From the NCBI GenBank assembly GCA_021401465.1, contig JADDMT010000031.1:124001-188000 (forward strand): DNA of 64,000 nt. Reading direction: 5' to 3'. The translations under genes were made by a program, and so were the position numbers. This DNA comes from Teratosphaeria epicoccoides (lineage: Eukaryota > Ascomycota > Dothideomycetes > Mycosphaerellales > Teratosphaeriaceae). Below are positions 10,695 to 21,929 of this stretch, piece by piece (the stretch's first letter is position 1; every line of letters begins with the position of its first letter). A model generated the notes under the pieces. It searched no databases and was not told where the DNA came from. It saw only the letters and a list, made by a program, of their open reading frames with translations.

Positions 10695-12863
10695 ATGGCC
10701 TACAACTACCCCGCTCCGCCCGCCTTCCATGCCCCGCGCGGTGCCATGGGTCAGCCACCGATGGGTCCGCCAATGGGAATGCCCCCGGGAGGACTGCCCC
10801 CCGGCATGGACTTCAACGCGCCTGTCTTGCGCTTCGGCGACGCAGGCGGACGACCACCACGTGCAGGACTCGGCAGTAACACAGACCCACTTGGCGGCGG
10901 AGCAGGAGGAGGAGGAGGCGGCCGCAACCTCGAGCGCGACAGAGAGAAGATCCGCGATCAGATGGAGAATCTCTCGCCGCCGACTCGTGAGGAAGTTGCA
11001 AGGACAATCTTCGTCGGCGGACTTGGCGACGGCAAGGTCGACGATGAGCAGATCGAGGCGGTGTTGAGGTGCGCGGGGACACTCAGGAGGTGGACCAGGG
11101 TCCGCGATGCCGACGACAAGAAGTGCAAGTTTGGCTTCGCCGAGTACCATGACTCGGAGAGCTTAGATGCCGCCACCGAGCTGTTCAAGGACGGCATTGA
11201 CATGCCAGTCAGGGGCAGCCAGACGGATGCCGACGCAGAGCCCGAGACCACAAAAGTGCTGGTGGTGATCGATGAGCAGAGCAGGAAGTACGTCGCCGAG
11301 TACGCGAACAGTCGGGGTGAAGATGCCTCTGCAAGGCAATTCAGAATCGACGGCTGTAAGGAGGATCTGAGGCAGGTGTTGACGTCGATCGGCAATGCCA
11401 CGGCGTTCGCGACGAACCAGGAAGGTGGCGTGGATGGCGACGGCGATACTGCCATGGCCAACGGCGTAGATGGCGGGAACGCCAACGGAGATGTCCCCAC
11501 CATCCCGCTCACCCTCGAAGACGAGTTGTCCGACATTCCAGCCGAACAGCGCGCCACAGTCGCAGCAGAGATCCGGGCTTTCCGTGATCGCTCCACCAAG
11601 CGGGACATAGAACGCCTGCGCCGGGAGGAAGAGCTGGAGCAGGCGGAGCGCAACAGGTCGGGCCGCATGAATCGTCTCGCCTCCCCGCCACCGAGCTCGG
11701 CGCCTTCGGGACCGAATGGCGTGCCCGTCGGCCCACGTGGTGCGCAGGTCACCGGCGCACCAGCTGGTCCCAGAGGCTTCCGTGGTGCTCAGATACCATC
11801 AGACTATGCAAATGGTGTCGCGTTTGTGGGTGCAAACGGCATCACCCGAGAAGATGAAGACGCTCCGGAGTCCGACGAGGAACTCGAAAAGCGTCGCGTG
11901 GAGAAAAAGACCGAGGAACAGGATCGGCTGTACCTCGACGCGGAACGCAAATGGCAGACTCGTGAACGCACTCGCGGCATGGCGCAGGAACGTGAGAATG
12001 CGCGTGAAGCGCGTGAGAAGGCCGAGTTGGACCGCGAGAGGGAGATGATGGCCAGGCGTCTCAAGGCTTGGAATGACGACGAGGAAGCCAGGCTGGGGAG
12101 AGAGGAGTACTACATTGATCGCGGCAATTGGAACCGCAAGAGAGAAGTTTACCGCGAGCGCGAAGAAATGGCCGATCGCAAAGACCGCGAGGCCGAGGCC
12201 CGCGAACAGCAGGAATCTGCCCGCCGCGCTGGCGAAGTTGCAGGTCAAGCAGATGAGTTCCTTGACCAGATGGGCGCCGACCTCACCCGTAAGAGCCAGC
12301 AACCACAGAACCCCGGCAGCGTGGGCGGCGGCTTCAAGATCTCCCTCGGCTCTGCCGCCGCGAGATCCAAGGTCCCGAACACTGCACCAGCAGCCAAGGG
12401 CGGCATGGCCGACGTCGAAGGCCTCCTCGACGACGAAGAAGACGCCGCCACCGGCGGCACCTCCACCACCCGCCCCAAACTCAAACCCCTCACCGACCTC
12501 TCCACCGTCCCAGACAATCTGACCGACGAAGAGAAACGCGAAGGCCAGGCGCACCTCGCGGCCGAAATCCCGACCTCGACCTCCGAATTGTACGCCTGGC
12601 CCGTGCAATGGCGGTACTTGACGGATGCGGTGCTGAAGCAGCAAATCCGGCCGTTTGTCGAGAAGAAGATTGTGGAGTATTTGGGGGTGCAGGAGGATTT
12701 GTTGGTGGATGCTGTGGTGGAGGGATTGAGGGGGAGGACGGGGGCGGAGGTGATTGAGGGGGAGTTGGAGGGAGCGTTGGAGGAGGAGGCGGGGGTGTTG
12801 GTGAAGAAGGTTTGGAGGATGGTGGTGTTTTGGACGGAGGCGGGCGGAAGGGGGTTTGTTTAA
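10695..12863 (+). CDS. RBM25/Snu71-like splicing factor with RRM and PWI domains
   Basis: The open frame gives 722 residues from the ATG at 10695, which sits in an excellent CACCATGG context. An in-frame ATG at 10599 would add 32 residues. Domains in order: a Gly/Pro/Met-rich N-terminus; an RRM at about 103-180 (TIFVGGLGDG as RNP2, KFGFAEYHD as RNP1-like); a long charged Arg/Glu coiled-coil-like region at about 300-520; and a C-terminal PWI domain at about 625-720 containing the diagnostic YAWPVQWRYL. This RRM-RE/RD-PWI order is that of RBM25 and the yeast U1 snRNP protein Snu71. It should act in the nucleus in 5' splice-site choice with U1 snRNP. No intron is needed. The 3' third shifts to G-rich codons, but the frame is continuous. 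Confidence 0.85.
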   Translation: MAYNYPAPPAFHAPRGAMGQPPMGPPMGMPPGGLPPGMDFNAPVLRFGDAGGRPPRAGLGSNTDPLGGGAGGGGGGRNLERDREKIRDQMENLSPPTREEVARTIFVGGLGDGKVDDEQIEAVLRCAGTLRRWTRVRDADDKKCKFGFAEYHDSESLDAATELFKDGIDMPVRGSQTDADAEPETTKVLVVIDEQSRKYVAEYANSRGEDASARQFRIDGCKEDLRQVLTSIGNATAFATNQEGGVDGDGDTAMANGVDGGNANGDVPTIPLTLEDELSDIPAEQRATVAAEIRAFRDRSTKRDIERLRREEELEQAERNRSGRMNRLASPPPSSAPSGPNGVPVGPRGAQVTGAPAGPRGFRGAQIPSDYANGVAFVGANGITREDEDAPESDEELEKRRVEKKTEEQDRLYLDAERKWQTRERTRGMAQERENAREAREKAELDREREMMARRLKAWNDDEEARLGREEYYIDRGNWNRKREVYREREEMADRKDREAEAREQQESARRAGEVAGQADEFLDQMGADLTRKSQQPQNPGSVGGGFKISLGSAAARSKVPNTAPAAKGGMADVEGLLDDEEDAATGGTSTTRPKLKPLTDLSTVPDNLTDEEKREGQAHLAAEIPTSTSELYAWPVQWRYLTDAVLKQQIRPFVEKKIVEYLGVQEDLLVDAVVEGLRGRTGAEVIEGELEGALEEEAGVLVKKVWRMVVFWTEAGGRGFV

Positions 12864-13142
12864 TGGAATTTGGAGGGCTGGGGCATGCGGAGAGACTTCT
12901 TTTGGTTCAAAGGGGGGAATCCGTGTCTGTCCGTGTCATTCGAGGTTGGGAGGGAAATGGGGAGGGTAGTACGACGACAGATTTCTCTGTCTGCCGAAAT
13001 ATCTCCTAGAAGACCGTGAATGTACCAGTCGCGAAATACAGTCAGTCATACGATAACAAACGCTTCTGTACGTGTACGGGAAGACTGTCAAGCTCGCTCC
13101 TGGGCTCTGGCCCAATGACGAGTTAAGCCACGTCGGCAATCA

Positions 13143-13415
13143 TCACGAACCCTTGGACCGTCTATTGACTGACACCAAGCAGCAACGGATCCTACCTGAC
13201 TGACGGATCAAGAGCCTTCTCCGTCTGACGAACCACAAGTCTACCCACTCAGCGCCCGACCTAGGCAACGCTCCCACCCTGACACCCTCGCGATCCCCAT
13301 CCCTCCGTCCACGGTAAACCCCCGCCAAATCTTCCCTCTCCATCCTCTCCTCCGCCGTTCCCAAATACCAGTCCTCCTCTCCAATCTCCTTCGGCTTCCC
13401 AAAACACGCGTCCAC
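13143..13415 (-). other. Coding-like terminal exon, gene unassigned
   Basis: The minus-strand frame ending at 13143 reads like real protein, charged and ordered with FGKPKEIGEEDWYLGTAEER near its start. It can be entered from an AG acceptor near 13426. It may be the last exon of the F-box-like gene to its right, but I could not find the connecting splice sites, so it is listed separately. Confidence 0.35.
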
Positions 13416-13688
13416 ATTACACCTTCATACCGCGGGAGGGGACGGAATAGAGGGACTAACTAGCGCAGGTAGGCGGAAATTTTTGTTACAGGACTGAGGT
13501 CGGAGATGCGGAGGGCTGTCGGCGCGGCGGTTGTGCGCGAATGTGAACTTTGACGTGCTTGCTCTCTAGGGACCGTGTGGTGCCTTTCTGTTGTTTCTTT
13601 TTTTGAAATACGCAAGGCTGCTACTTTACCATTCCCGAACTCGAGCGATCCTTTCGAGCAGGGCCGAGATCGAAGTCTTCCACAAGGC

Positions 13689-14426
13689 TCATATACAAAT
13701 GCATCTCGCTCCTCTTCGAGTCGGCGCACGTATGTCTCTCGGTGTCAACCGATCCACCAACCCTGCCGCACGGCCCCTTTCCCCACCCCTCCGCTCCGCT
13801 TCGCTCTCCTGCGTCCCTTCAATCCCCGCCAAGCCCCACACCGTGCAACCCGCCTTCCCTGCCTTCTTGACCCGCTGCTTGACCATCCTCGCGATTCGCT
13901 CCTCGACCTTCCTTACAATCTCGTCGTACTGCTTCTCCTTCAAGCGCCGGAGAAGTCATTCGGACGCGCCCAGAATAGCTTTTACCCGCCTGCCCCTGCG
14001 CATTTGCCAAAATCCGTAGCCTGAACCGTCATCAAGCGCGCGCCTAAGACGAAGGTACGGTAGAGTGCGCTTACGCGGAACTTACTGGAGTGGAAGATCA
14101 ATGCGTTGGAGATGCAGACGCCACAGGCGGTTGATGCGGCGTGATCTTCCTGTAGCGCCGAGTAAAATCGGCGGTTGACTAGGGCGGAGCGGAGGAAGGC
14201 CCGGTGGATTGCCGTTTCGTCACCTGATGTGGTTACGATAGAGGCGCTGAAGTAGGAGTACATTTCGTTCCGGAGCTTGCGTGGAAGATCGAATAATCGG
14301 AATGGAGTGTTGGGCATGTTCTGAGGGAATGGTTAGTAGTGCGTTATGGCCGTATGGAGAACGAAAAGGTCTTACAACTAGGTTGACAGCCGACATGCTC
14401 CATGCTTGCTCATCATCATGCGACAT
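13689..14426 (-). CDS. F-box-like protein, multi-exon
   Basis: Four exons read together (14376-14426, 14086-14320, 13986-14020, 13689-13937) to give about 189 residues. Intron 1 has a perfect TACTAAC branch site and CCTCAG acceptor. Intron 2 starts GTAAGT and ends GTTCAG. Intron 3 is 48 bp with an AATGAC branch. Exon 2 carries the F-box-like helix typical of Dothideomycete proteins (FRLFDLPRKLRNEMYSYF). Exon 4 begins with a Lys/Arg/Glu-rich helix (EKQYDEIVRKVEERI). F-box proteins recruit substrates to SCF ubiquitin ligases, but in fungi many such short proteins are uncharacterised. The 3' end is uncertain: further coding-like frames at 13460-13729 and 13143-13415 on the same strand may be additional exons. 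Confidence 0.45.
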
Positions 14427-17315
14427 CTTGCCTCCAGAGAATGAGATGGGTATCGATACCCTGACGATCTTGGCCTCTGAAGCGACCGAACCCTGCTCGT
14501 GTCATATTGAACTTCGAAGTTCCTAGGTGCTAGCCTTGTTAGATGCTGCAATGTTCTGGAATGCGTTTGTCCATCTCAAGAAAGTCATGAAATTGCAATC
14601 TGCTTGAATAAGCCGAGTCCTTCACATGTTCATTAATTAGTCAGTAGCGTCAGACACTCACAGAAGGTCAGACTGTCGGTGCGGAACAGCTGTCGAGAAC
14701 AGCACATGCGGTCAGGAGAGCATGTGAAAATGCAGCAGATCCCAGAGTCGTAGATCGTACCTTGAATATGCTCTGTTAAGCCGAGGCAGAACACAGCTGG
14801 CGATGTTTCATTCATCTAGTCTCTTCTGCGTTCTGATACTTTGAGTCCCGTCGATTCAGACAAGGCGTTCGGAATATGATTGACAACTTACTGCGCATGG
14901 TGCATAGCTGCTCGGACAAATTGTTATACAGTATCATTTCCCCTGACTATACTTCATGGACTCTGCACTTGTAAAGTGCTATAACGGGCGTTTTGTACAG
15001 TATGCCTGATGCCTCAAGTCACACGGAAGATGGCAATCGGAGAGAGTTTTTCGTGTTCTTGAACGCGCAGATAAGCCGCGTTTGACGCACCTGCATCAAT
15101 AAGTATGTCCCGACCTTGATTGAAGAGTAACTTGATCGGTCGATTTGACAAAAGAGCAATGCTTGCTGCTGACGCTGGGTTGACAACGAGATCATTGCTT
15201 AGTTGTACGTCGTTATCTGTGCTGAGATGTGACTGTATGACTGTCACCAAGGCCAGGCTCGCTCCTGCTGCTCTGTGATCCAGAAATGGTATCGTGCTTC
15301 GGTGTTCCGCATCGTTCGCAGTATCGGCTTTTCCATCGCCGACTGATCTCCTTCTATGCATGAACGCAAGCGAGCGGATCCTCTCCCGAAGGCCTAAGGT
15401 CTGGCAGCTAGGCGATCAGAGGGTGACACTCAACACATTATCATGTTGCCAGCATGCAGCATGCAGTTCCGGTCGGCGGCTGAGGAGAGTGTTGATGATT
15501 CTGCACTGGCATGCGCTTTCCGTCTGTATTGACCCGTCGCGATCCATGTCCGATTCGAGCTCCATATTGCAGCCACGGGTCATCGGGATGATACCAACCC
15601 CATCGCTGCAATGTAGGTCCTCCACAGGCATGGCCAAATCAACACCTGCGCGGAGCTCAAGGATTGAAGCAGCTGTGCAAGCGTGTCAGTGGCATTAATG
15701 CTCGACAGGCAGAATGTGACAATGGACTCATGATGATCGCAAGTCTCGTTGACGTCGCAACCGGCTTTGACTACGAGTCCAAGGACTTTGTAAAAGTCTG
15801 ATGGCACTGCTGACCGGCGCACCTGACTGTGGTGATGCTATTCTTGAGAAATCACTTTTGCCCAATGTCACAATCAGCGCTGGCAGAGACTTGCAGCCAT
15901 TATCTGTTGTGGTCGAAGTCAAGGTCTGCCGCATTGCAGCAAGCTCCACTTGCCATCCAGATCAGTCGCTGATCCCTGGCTCTGCTTCCGGCCTATGGCG
16001 TCTTCAAAGTTTCTGGATGTCCGAAGCAGGTTTTGCTCCCACCCTCGTCACATTGCACAGAGATCCATACGGTCGTAATCAGTCAAGAAATCTTTCGTGA
16101 TCTCCAGGAGGATGGTGGTCTGGCGCTCGTATTGATGCTCAAAGTCAAAGCCACACTTCGACTCGTCCCTGAATCACAAGTTTAAAGCGAGGTCGGCGTT
16201 GTGGAAATAGCTGATATTGCATTCTGGCCAGAAATGGCGTGGTTTGATGAAGTCAAAGCTATGCTTTACGACATGACCCAGGATTTCTCGAAGCGAAATG
16301 CCGGGGGCCACGTTGCAAGGCGGATATGTTGAAGTGTCTCCAGTCCTGTACGGCTTTCGTGGGATGCATTTCGCAGGAGAGCTCGGCGAGAGCTGTTCCA
16401 AGAAGCGCAGCACATCCTACGTCAGATGATCAACAGAAACGGCGGGTCTTCTTGCGCTGGCTGCTGCAAACCTGTTGCTGCGGCAGGATGACGGCGTGGC
16501 GGACCAGCAGATGGCTACACCTCGTTGTGAGATAGCAGATCACTGGTCGAATGGAAGGCTGGCCAACGCAGACGTCGTCTCCTTTGTTGAGAATGGTCGC
16601 AGTCTCCGCAGTTGCCCCAGGACTCGACTCCGATCTCCTTGCGTTTGTTGCCAAGTGGACCTCGTCAGTATGTCGCTTTAGGGAGTCTTCGCGATGACAA
16701 GACCTGTGGCAGTCTCGCCAGTGGAAAAAATACTTGGGGGCCTCAAGACCGATGCGCGGGCAATGCGCTATGGTGGATGAAACTTCTCTAGTCTCGATGA
16801 CGCTTGCCACAGGGCTGGCAGTCGTGCGGCGCAGGGGTAGCTGTCATGTCAATGCCGGTATCTGGACGTTCTTCAACGGCTCTAGCGGAGCAGCAGGGAA
16901 CATGCCAGCAGATGTTCTCGGTGGTGCCTTGGAAGACGCCGAGACACAGATCTCGGAAGAAGTGTACTGGTGACAAGGCTGAACTACGCTACCTGGGCAT
17001 GTTCCGGTCTGGTGTAATCTCAAGCTTCTATGTGCAGCCCGTACATGGTCCACGACTCACAAGTCCCACATGGCCGGATGACTCGCCGAGAAGTGTATGG
17101 TCCAAGCCTCCGGGGGATGCTTCGTAATCGCCAAGTGAGCTGTAGGTGGTGTGAGCGACTGGCGAATGCGGATGGCAGTCCGACGACGTGAAGGATATAT
17201 TGTGCAGCCTGAGGCGAGGTGCACGCTGCGGGCCGTCGCACGTGAAGATTGACGATCCGGGCGGTTTAGCTGCATGACGTTGTGAGGATCAACACCACCG
17301 ACTCGTGATAGAATA
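14427..17315 (-). pseudogene. Zinc-finger/ankyrin gene debris
   Basis: Minus-strand fragments in different frames read as pieces of a decayed protein. At 16430-16810 there is a C2H2-like segment (HWRDCHRSCHREDSLKRH followed by a spaced His). At 15960-16410 there are non-repetitive coding-like pieces. At 15580-15822 there is an ankyrin-style helix and loop (VVKAGCDVNETCDHHES). At 15416-15640 and 15014-15361 there are further ankyrin-like pieces (LIDAGASNAAYLRV). Frames change and stops intervene between them, and no consistent intron set restores one frame. A C2H2 plus ankyrin layout is common in fungal NLR-like or transcription-factor-like proteins, but the assignment is weak. No intact gene is supported between 14427 and 17315. 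Confidence 0.35.
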
Positions 17316-18600
17316 ATGGCTGCCGTCCACCGTCCACGCTGTTTCTTGGAGGTGTCGCATGCACCAGAGCCTCTTGGTCGCCTGACTGTTGAGCTTTTTG
17401 CCGACAAGACACCGAAAACATGCGAGAAGTAGGTGAGCCCGCAAGATTCCTTCAAGAGAATTGGGCTGACCATCATGGACAAAAAGCTTCCGGCAACTAT
17501 GCACTGGCGAGCACGAGGGCCTGACATATGCTCGATCATCCTTTCACCGAGTCATCGATGAGTTCATGATCCAAGGCGGCGACATTGCCAACGGTGATGG
17601 AACCGGCACCGTGAGCATTTACAATGGAGAATTTGAGGACGAGAACCTGAATTGGAGAGATCTGGATGCTGCCGGGCTTGTGTGCTCAGCCAACAGAGGC
17701 AAGAATACCAATGGGAGCCAGTGAGTGTGACTGCATTGCGCACCTTCCTAACGTGGCAGGCTAGCCCCGGTGATGCTTGGCTGACGAGGTAATTCGCACA
17801 GATTCTTCATCACGCTGGAGCCTTGCGAGCATCTGAACGGTAAGCACACCATCTTTGGTAGACTAGTATGCGGCGAGGACGTGCTGCAGAAGATTGCAGC
17901 CGTCGAAGTGGATGAGAACGACCGCCCGGTCGAGCCTGTGCTTATATCGAGATGCGGCGAGCTGGAGAAGAGGAAGAAGACGGTCGCCTCGCAGCCACCA
18001 ATCGCCGCCAAGCAACCTGCCTCTGGCTTGGACACCAGAGGGCGCAAGAGGAGCAACGACTCCGATGACGAAATGAAAGACAGCCCAGAGCCGGCGAAGA
18101 CGCTCAAGACAAGGAGACAGAGCGACAACGTAATTGATGAAGGCTTGCGCGGCAGGCCGAGACAGCGGACAAGGTCGAGATCGGCATCACGTCGGCTTTC
18201 TACACCGAGCCAAGGAAGAAGCTCTGAGCAACAGTCGCCTGTCCAGAGACACAAGCGAAAGCGGTCGAAGTCACCAAGCAGACACGTGAACCGAGAGGAC
18301 GGTGAACAGCGTAGAAGACGCAGTCTCCCGAACCAGTATCGCGAGGACGAGAAGCGGTACAGACCTGGCCCACGACATGACGATCACCAGCGTCGCGCTC
18401 ATGGGCATGGTGACAGTCACCGCAGCAGGCGCGACGATGGTCGCAGCGACCGATACAGGCCACGAGATCGGCGGCATGATGATGGTCGGCTCGGTGGCGC
18501 AAGCGGGCGACTGGGCAACGTTGCGTACGACGAGGCTGATCCGCCGGTGAAGTTCAAGGGCCGTGGCGTGATGAAGTATCGAGAGCCGGGTCGGTTGTGA
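17316..18600 (+). CDS. RS-tailed cyclophilin (peptidyl-prolyl cis-trans isomerase)
   Basis: Three exons (17316-17428, 17487-17720, 17802-18600) with introns of 58 and 81 bp give 381 residues. The first about 175 residues are a cyclophilin domain with the expected landmarks: RLTVELFADKTPKTCENF, FRQLCTGE, the catalytic SFHRVIDEFMIQGGD (FHR and FMIQGGD intact), and GSQFFITLEPCEHLNGKHTIFG. The CEHL segment replaces the usual TPWL, so the Trp that makes most cyclophilins sensitive to cyclosporin is changed here. The C-terminal half is Arg/Ser/Asp/His-rich, like the nuclear PPIG/NKTR group that works with the spliceosome. It should isomerise prolyl bonds in the nucleus; a splicing role is inferred. 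A penultimate Gly-Arg-Gly-Val-Met motif is typical of the family's tail. Confidence 0.88.
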
Positions 18601-19195
18601 AGGACCAGACCCTTGTGTAAGCTATCCTTCCACGACTGCGATTCCATGGGTGAGCAAACTTGGGACAGATGCAATTTGACAGGAGGGTCTTACACGAGTG
18701 AGGAGCCCTGCTCCGTGTACACGATAGCGAAGTGTAGAGGTCTCTCGGCAGGAACGTGTCATGCAGGTCATGAAGTTTATCCGACAGATGGAATGTTCGT
18801 ATATGATCGACATGCAAACTGCTGCGAATGTTTGCAGCCATGTCCAACCAGGAAACCCGGTCATTTAGCCTGAGAACAACCACGCGAGCTAGCGAGGGCG
18901 AGGGTAGGATCAACCGTGCATCTAATCGCGGGGCCACGGTGCGTCGCAACGCGTGAGTTTCTAGACGTGTGGAACGCAGTCCACGAACTTCAGGCCTTCA
19001 AGCTTTCGCGATGCGAGACGCTGATGCGCTGGCAGTGTTTGATGGCAAGGATGTACACGGAAGAATCGCATTCGGCCCTCGGTGTTGAGGGGATCATGCA
19101 TGTTCAAATCACTGTTGCAGAAGGTACTACATAAGTGCGCTGTGCCCAGATCCGCGAAGAATAATACAAGTGATTCAACAGTGTTTTTGTTCAAG
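18601..19195. other. Spacer upstream of the esterase
   Basis: Nothing beyond short overlapping frames without domains. It holds the 3' end of the cyclophilin gene and the promoter of the esterase gene. Confidence 0.4.
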
Positions 19196-20371
19196 ATGAG
19201 ATCGTTCTTACCAATAACAATTATACTCGCTTTCACAACACAGGCATTCGCTCAGCCGCCCAGCAGCCGGCGGCCCCCCAGCCACCCATCACCACACCCA
19301 GGCACCAAATCCCCAAAATGGAACCTCAAAACCTTCACCTCCCTCGTCGTCTTCGGCGACAGCTACACCGATGACTCCCGCCTCGACTACTTCGCCACCC
19401 ACGACGGCGCCGCGCCACCCGTCGGCTGGATCAATCCAGTCGCCGACCCCTCTGCCGACGGCGGCAGAGTCTGGGTGCAATACGTAAAGCAGTACACCGG
19501 TGCGAACCTCTACAACTACGCGGTCTCTGGAGCCGTGTGCTCGAACAACATCACGCCGCGCCTGTACGCTGCCATCGATGCGCCGTTCCCGGCTGTGGAG
19601 CAGTATGAGGTGCCTGCGTATCTGGCTGATAGTAAGTATCAAGTTAAAGGAACGGATTTTCTCATCGAGCCGCCGGAGGAGACGGTGTATGCGATTTGGA
19701 TCGGGACGAACGATCTAGGGGTGGGGGCGTTTCTGCAGGATGCGCAGGTGAAGGGGACGAATTTGACGAGTTATGTTGACTGTGTTTACGATCAGTTGAG
19801 CAGGATTTATGAGAATGGCGGGAGGTACTTTGTCATTTTGAACAATGCTCCGTTGCAGCTGGCGCCGATGTATGCGGCGCCACCGTTTACTGCAGCGCCT
19901 TGTGGCTACTGGCCGACCAACAAGGGGAACTACACGGCGATTAATGAGAAGATGTTGCAGCAGGTGGGTACGGTGAATGCATTGTTTGATAAGCGGACGC
20001 CGTATGAGGTAGAGGTTGCGAGGCGGTATCCTGGGGCGAGTTTTGCGGTCTATGATGTTAATGCTCTGGTGAGTGCGCTTTCCACTTCTTCGGATGGGGT
20101 GGGGGGAATTAGGTTGCTTACGGCGAGCCAGTTCACCGATATCTACAAAAATCCTCGCGGGTTCTTGAACGGTACGGCTCCGCTGAACACCACTGGTTTT
20201 GTTCAACACTGCAACCTGCAGCGAGCGGACTGCACGAAGATGCCGAGTCCGGACAGCTATTTGTGGTTTGACGAGCTGCATCCTAGCGAGCAGACGGAGA
20301 GAGTTGTGGCGCAAAATTTCGTGGACTTGGTCAAAGGTGAGGGCAAGTATGCGGCTTATTGGAGTAGCTGA
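19196..20371 (+). CDS. Secreted GDSL/SGNH esterase (carbohydrate esterase family 16-like)
   Basis: This single exon encodes 391 residues. The ATG at 19196 is chosen because it opens a signal peptide (MRSFLPITIILAFTTQAFA). A short Pro/Ser linker follows, then the catalytic domain. Block I is FGDSY with nucleophile Ser56; the block III region is WIGTNDLG with Asn172; the block V dyad is DELH with Asp359 and His362. Length and motif spacing fit fungal CE16 acetylesterases, which remove acetyl groups from xylo-oligosaccharides and related plant polysaccharides outside the cell. A GTAAGT near 19632 looks like a donor but lies in conserved coding sequence, so no intron is called. Several NxT/NxS sites fit secretion. 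An aguA remnant for the same substrate lies at 58 kb. Confidence 0.85.
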   Translation: MRSFLPITIILAFTTQAFAQPPSSRRPPSHPSPHPGTKSPKWNLKTFTSLVVFGDSYTDDSRLDYFATHDGAAPPVGWINPVADPSADGGRVWVQYVKQYTGANLYNYAVSGAVCSNNITPRLYAAIDAPFPAVEQYEVPAYLADSKYQVKGTDFLIEPPEETVYAIWIGTNDLGVGAFLQDAQVKGTNLTSYVDCVYDQLSRIYENGGRYFVILNNAPLQLAPMYAAPPFTAAPCGYWPTNKGNYTAINEKMLQQVGTVNALFDKRTPYEVEVARRYPGASFAVYDVNALVSALSTSSDGVGGIRLLTASQFTDIYKNPRGFLNGTAPLNTTGFVQHCNLQRADCTKMPSPDSYLWFDELHPSEQTERVVAQNFVDLVKGEGKYAAYWSS

Positions 20372-21602
20372 GGAGCACCTCTGCGCCATGAGAGCTAGTT
20401 ATAGATCCTTGCAGGGATTGTGGTTCATGTGAAGGCGTATTTTGGGATGTACCGTTACCTGCGCTATGTATCAATTTGCCAAAGTAACAGTGATCTAGTT
20501 ATGTATGCCCCAGTCAGCATGTATGTGTGAGTAGATGCAGTGCTTGCGTCATTCTGACATGTGGAGCGGCAGGGGTGATACCGATTCGTCTCACAGTCAC
20601 GGTCCGGTGTGCGGCTCTGTGGACATCGACTCTGGATGGAACGTTGGAGAGGAGCATCAGTCCATCACCTCCAGTAGTCTGCTTGTATGGTGCAAGATAA
20701 TCATGAGTAATAATCACGCGATCACATTCTCCACCCTGCTGCGAAAAAGAGGCGACCTCCTCGATCAAGGCCGCTGCTCGAACAGGACGCGGCTCTCAGC
20801 TGGGGGATATCTTGAAAAACTAGCTGCCAGGCTACAATTCGGGTCCCAGTCAATTACCAGGATTGTCGAAGAGGCACTCTCAGCTTCGGACCTATCACGG
20901 ATCTACGGTCATCTCGTCAGTCTCACTATGTCATCGTCCTCCACATCACCAGTCTCATCTGCACCACCGCTCCAGCGTGCGGGTCACCGTGGCGGCGGTC
21001 ATCGCTGTTAGCAGTGTTTCGAGCGTGGCCGCAAGATGAGGTTCCTTACAATATCACTGATGAGACCAGTGCGAGCCAGGCTCTTATAGCTGCAAGCATG
21101 CTGACGTATGTAACAGTGAGCACAAACGAAGCTCAGATAAGGCTTAGCCGTCACCTTGGTATCCAATCACATCGCAGCATTACCGCTCGAGCTCCGACAA
21201 TGCATCCACACGGCAAGGTGGTCTCATTGCCCGCTTTGCGAACGCCATTCTCATGCCTTGTGCTTTTCGAGGCGCGATCACTTGAGGGATCTGACCGCCA
21301 ATGCACTTGGTACAGCATCGTTCTCCCAGCAAAATATGCGTCATGTTGTGTGTATATCTGACAGCAGGTTGGTACGTTGAGCATCTTGTATTCCCGTGCA
21401 ACCCTTCTCGTTCCACAACATTTTCCATCTCATCAAGGACAGATGACTCTCATACTGTAGAGACCTTGCCAGTCTGTGCATCTTATCCCTTCGTCCCCAC
21501 GGATGTAGGTCTCCTCCCGTGTTTCCAGTGAACCCTTGCACTGCGCATTTGTCCACGCAAACGCCTGGAAGCGATGAGTAGCAGGTCAGTCACTGTCTTA
21601 TA
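20372..21602. other. Spacer without a supported gene
   Basis: A plus-strand frame at 20703-21008 has a plausible helical stretch, but no domain and no intron context. Others are short. No repeat or RNA gene was recognised. Confidence 0.3.
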
Positions 21603-21929
21603 CTAGGGATCGATCTCGATGACTCCGTCACTTGGCCAGCTAATAGCTGCTTGATGCAATTGACTGGTGGAATCGTGGAGTTGGGCGTCAGCTTTCGCTT
21701 CGCTTACCGAACATCCGAATTTCTTGGCTGGCACTGCGAAGAAAGCCAGAGAGTTTCCCGTGCCTGAGGGGATGCTTTTGCAACCAGAGTCATAGCCCGT
21801 GGCTCCTGGGTTGAATGCCTCGTTTCCGACCTGGGATCCTGGAACTTCGCACGACCCGTTATAGACGATGGCAGAGGCCGCGGCGGCATATCGATTAAAG
21901 ATGACAATCGACAAAAATCCTTTTAGCAT
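21603..21929 (-). CDS. Small secreted protein with four cysteines
   Basis: A frame of 108 residues starts at 21929 with a hydrophobic N-terminus (MLKGFLSIVIFNRYAAAASA) consistent with a signal peptide cut before IVYNGSCEVPGSQ. The mature part has Cys in SCEVPGS, GCKSIPSGTG and FGCS motifs and many Gly/Asn/Ser residues, in the style of fungal small secreted proteins. A GTAAGC donor in the codons after FGC could remove 44 bp, which would give a shorter alternative C-terminus (a stop soon after). The unspliced tail (SVSEAKADAQLHD and onward) is less protein-like. Function is unknown; it is probably extracellular. No paralogue is evident elsewhere in the window. Confidence 0.45.
   Translation of the reverse strand: MLKGFLSIVIFNRYAAAASAIVYNGSCEVPGSQVGNEAFNPGATGYDSGCKSIPSGTGNSLAFFAVPAKKFGCSVSEAKADAQLHDSTSQLHQAAISWPSDGVIEIDP

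Noticed and set aside
10958..12644. Two long minus-strand frames (264 and 281 codons) opposite the RBM25-like gene
   Set aside because: They mirror a low-complexity, GC-rich coding strand. Their translations are Ser/Ala/Phe/Leu-rich without domains.
19715..20389. 224-codon minus-strand frame opposite the GDSL esterase
   Set aside because: The plus strand carries the GDSY, GTND and DELH motifs in order, so the antisense frame is a shadow.
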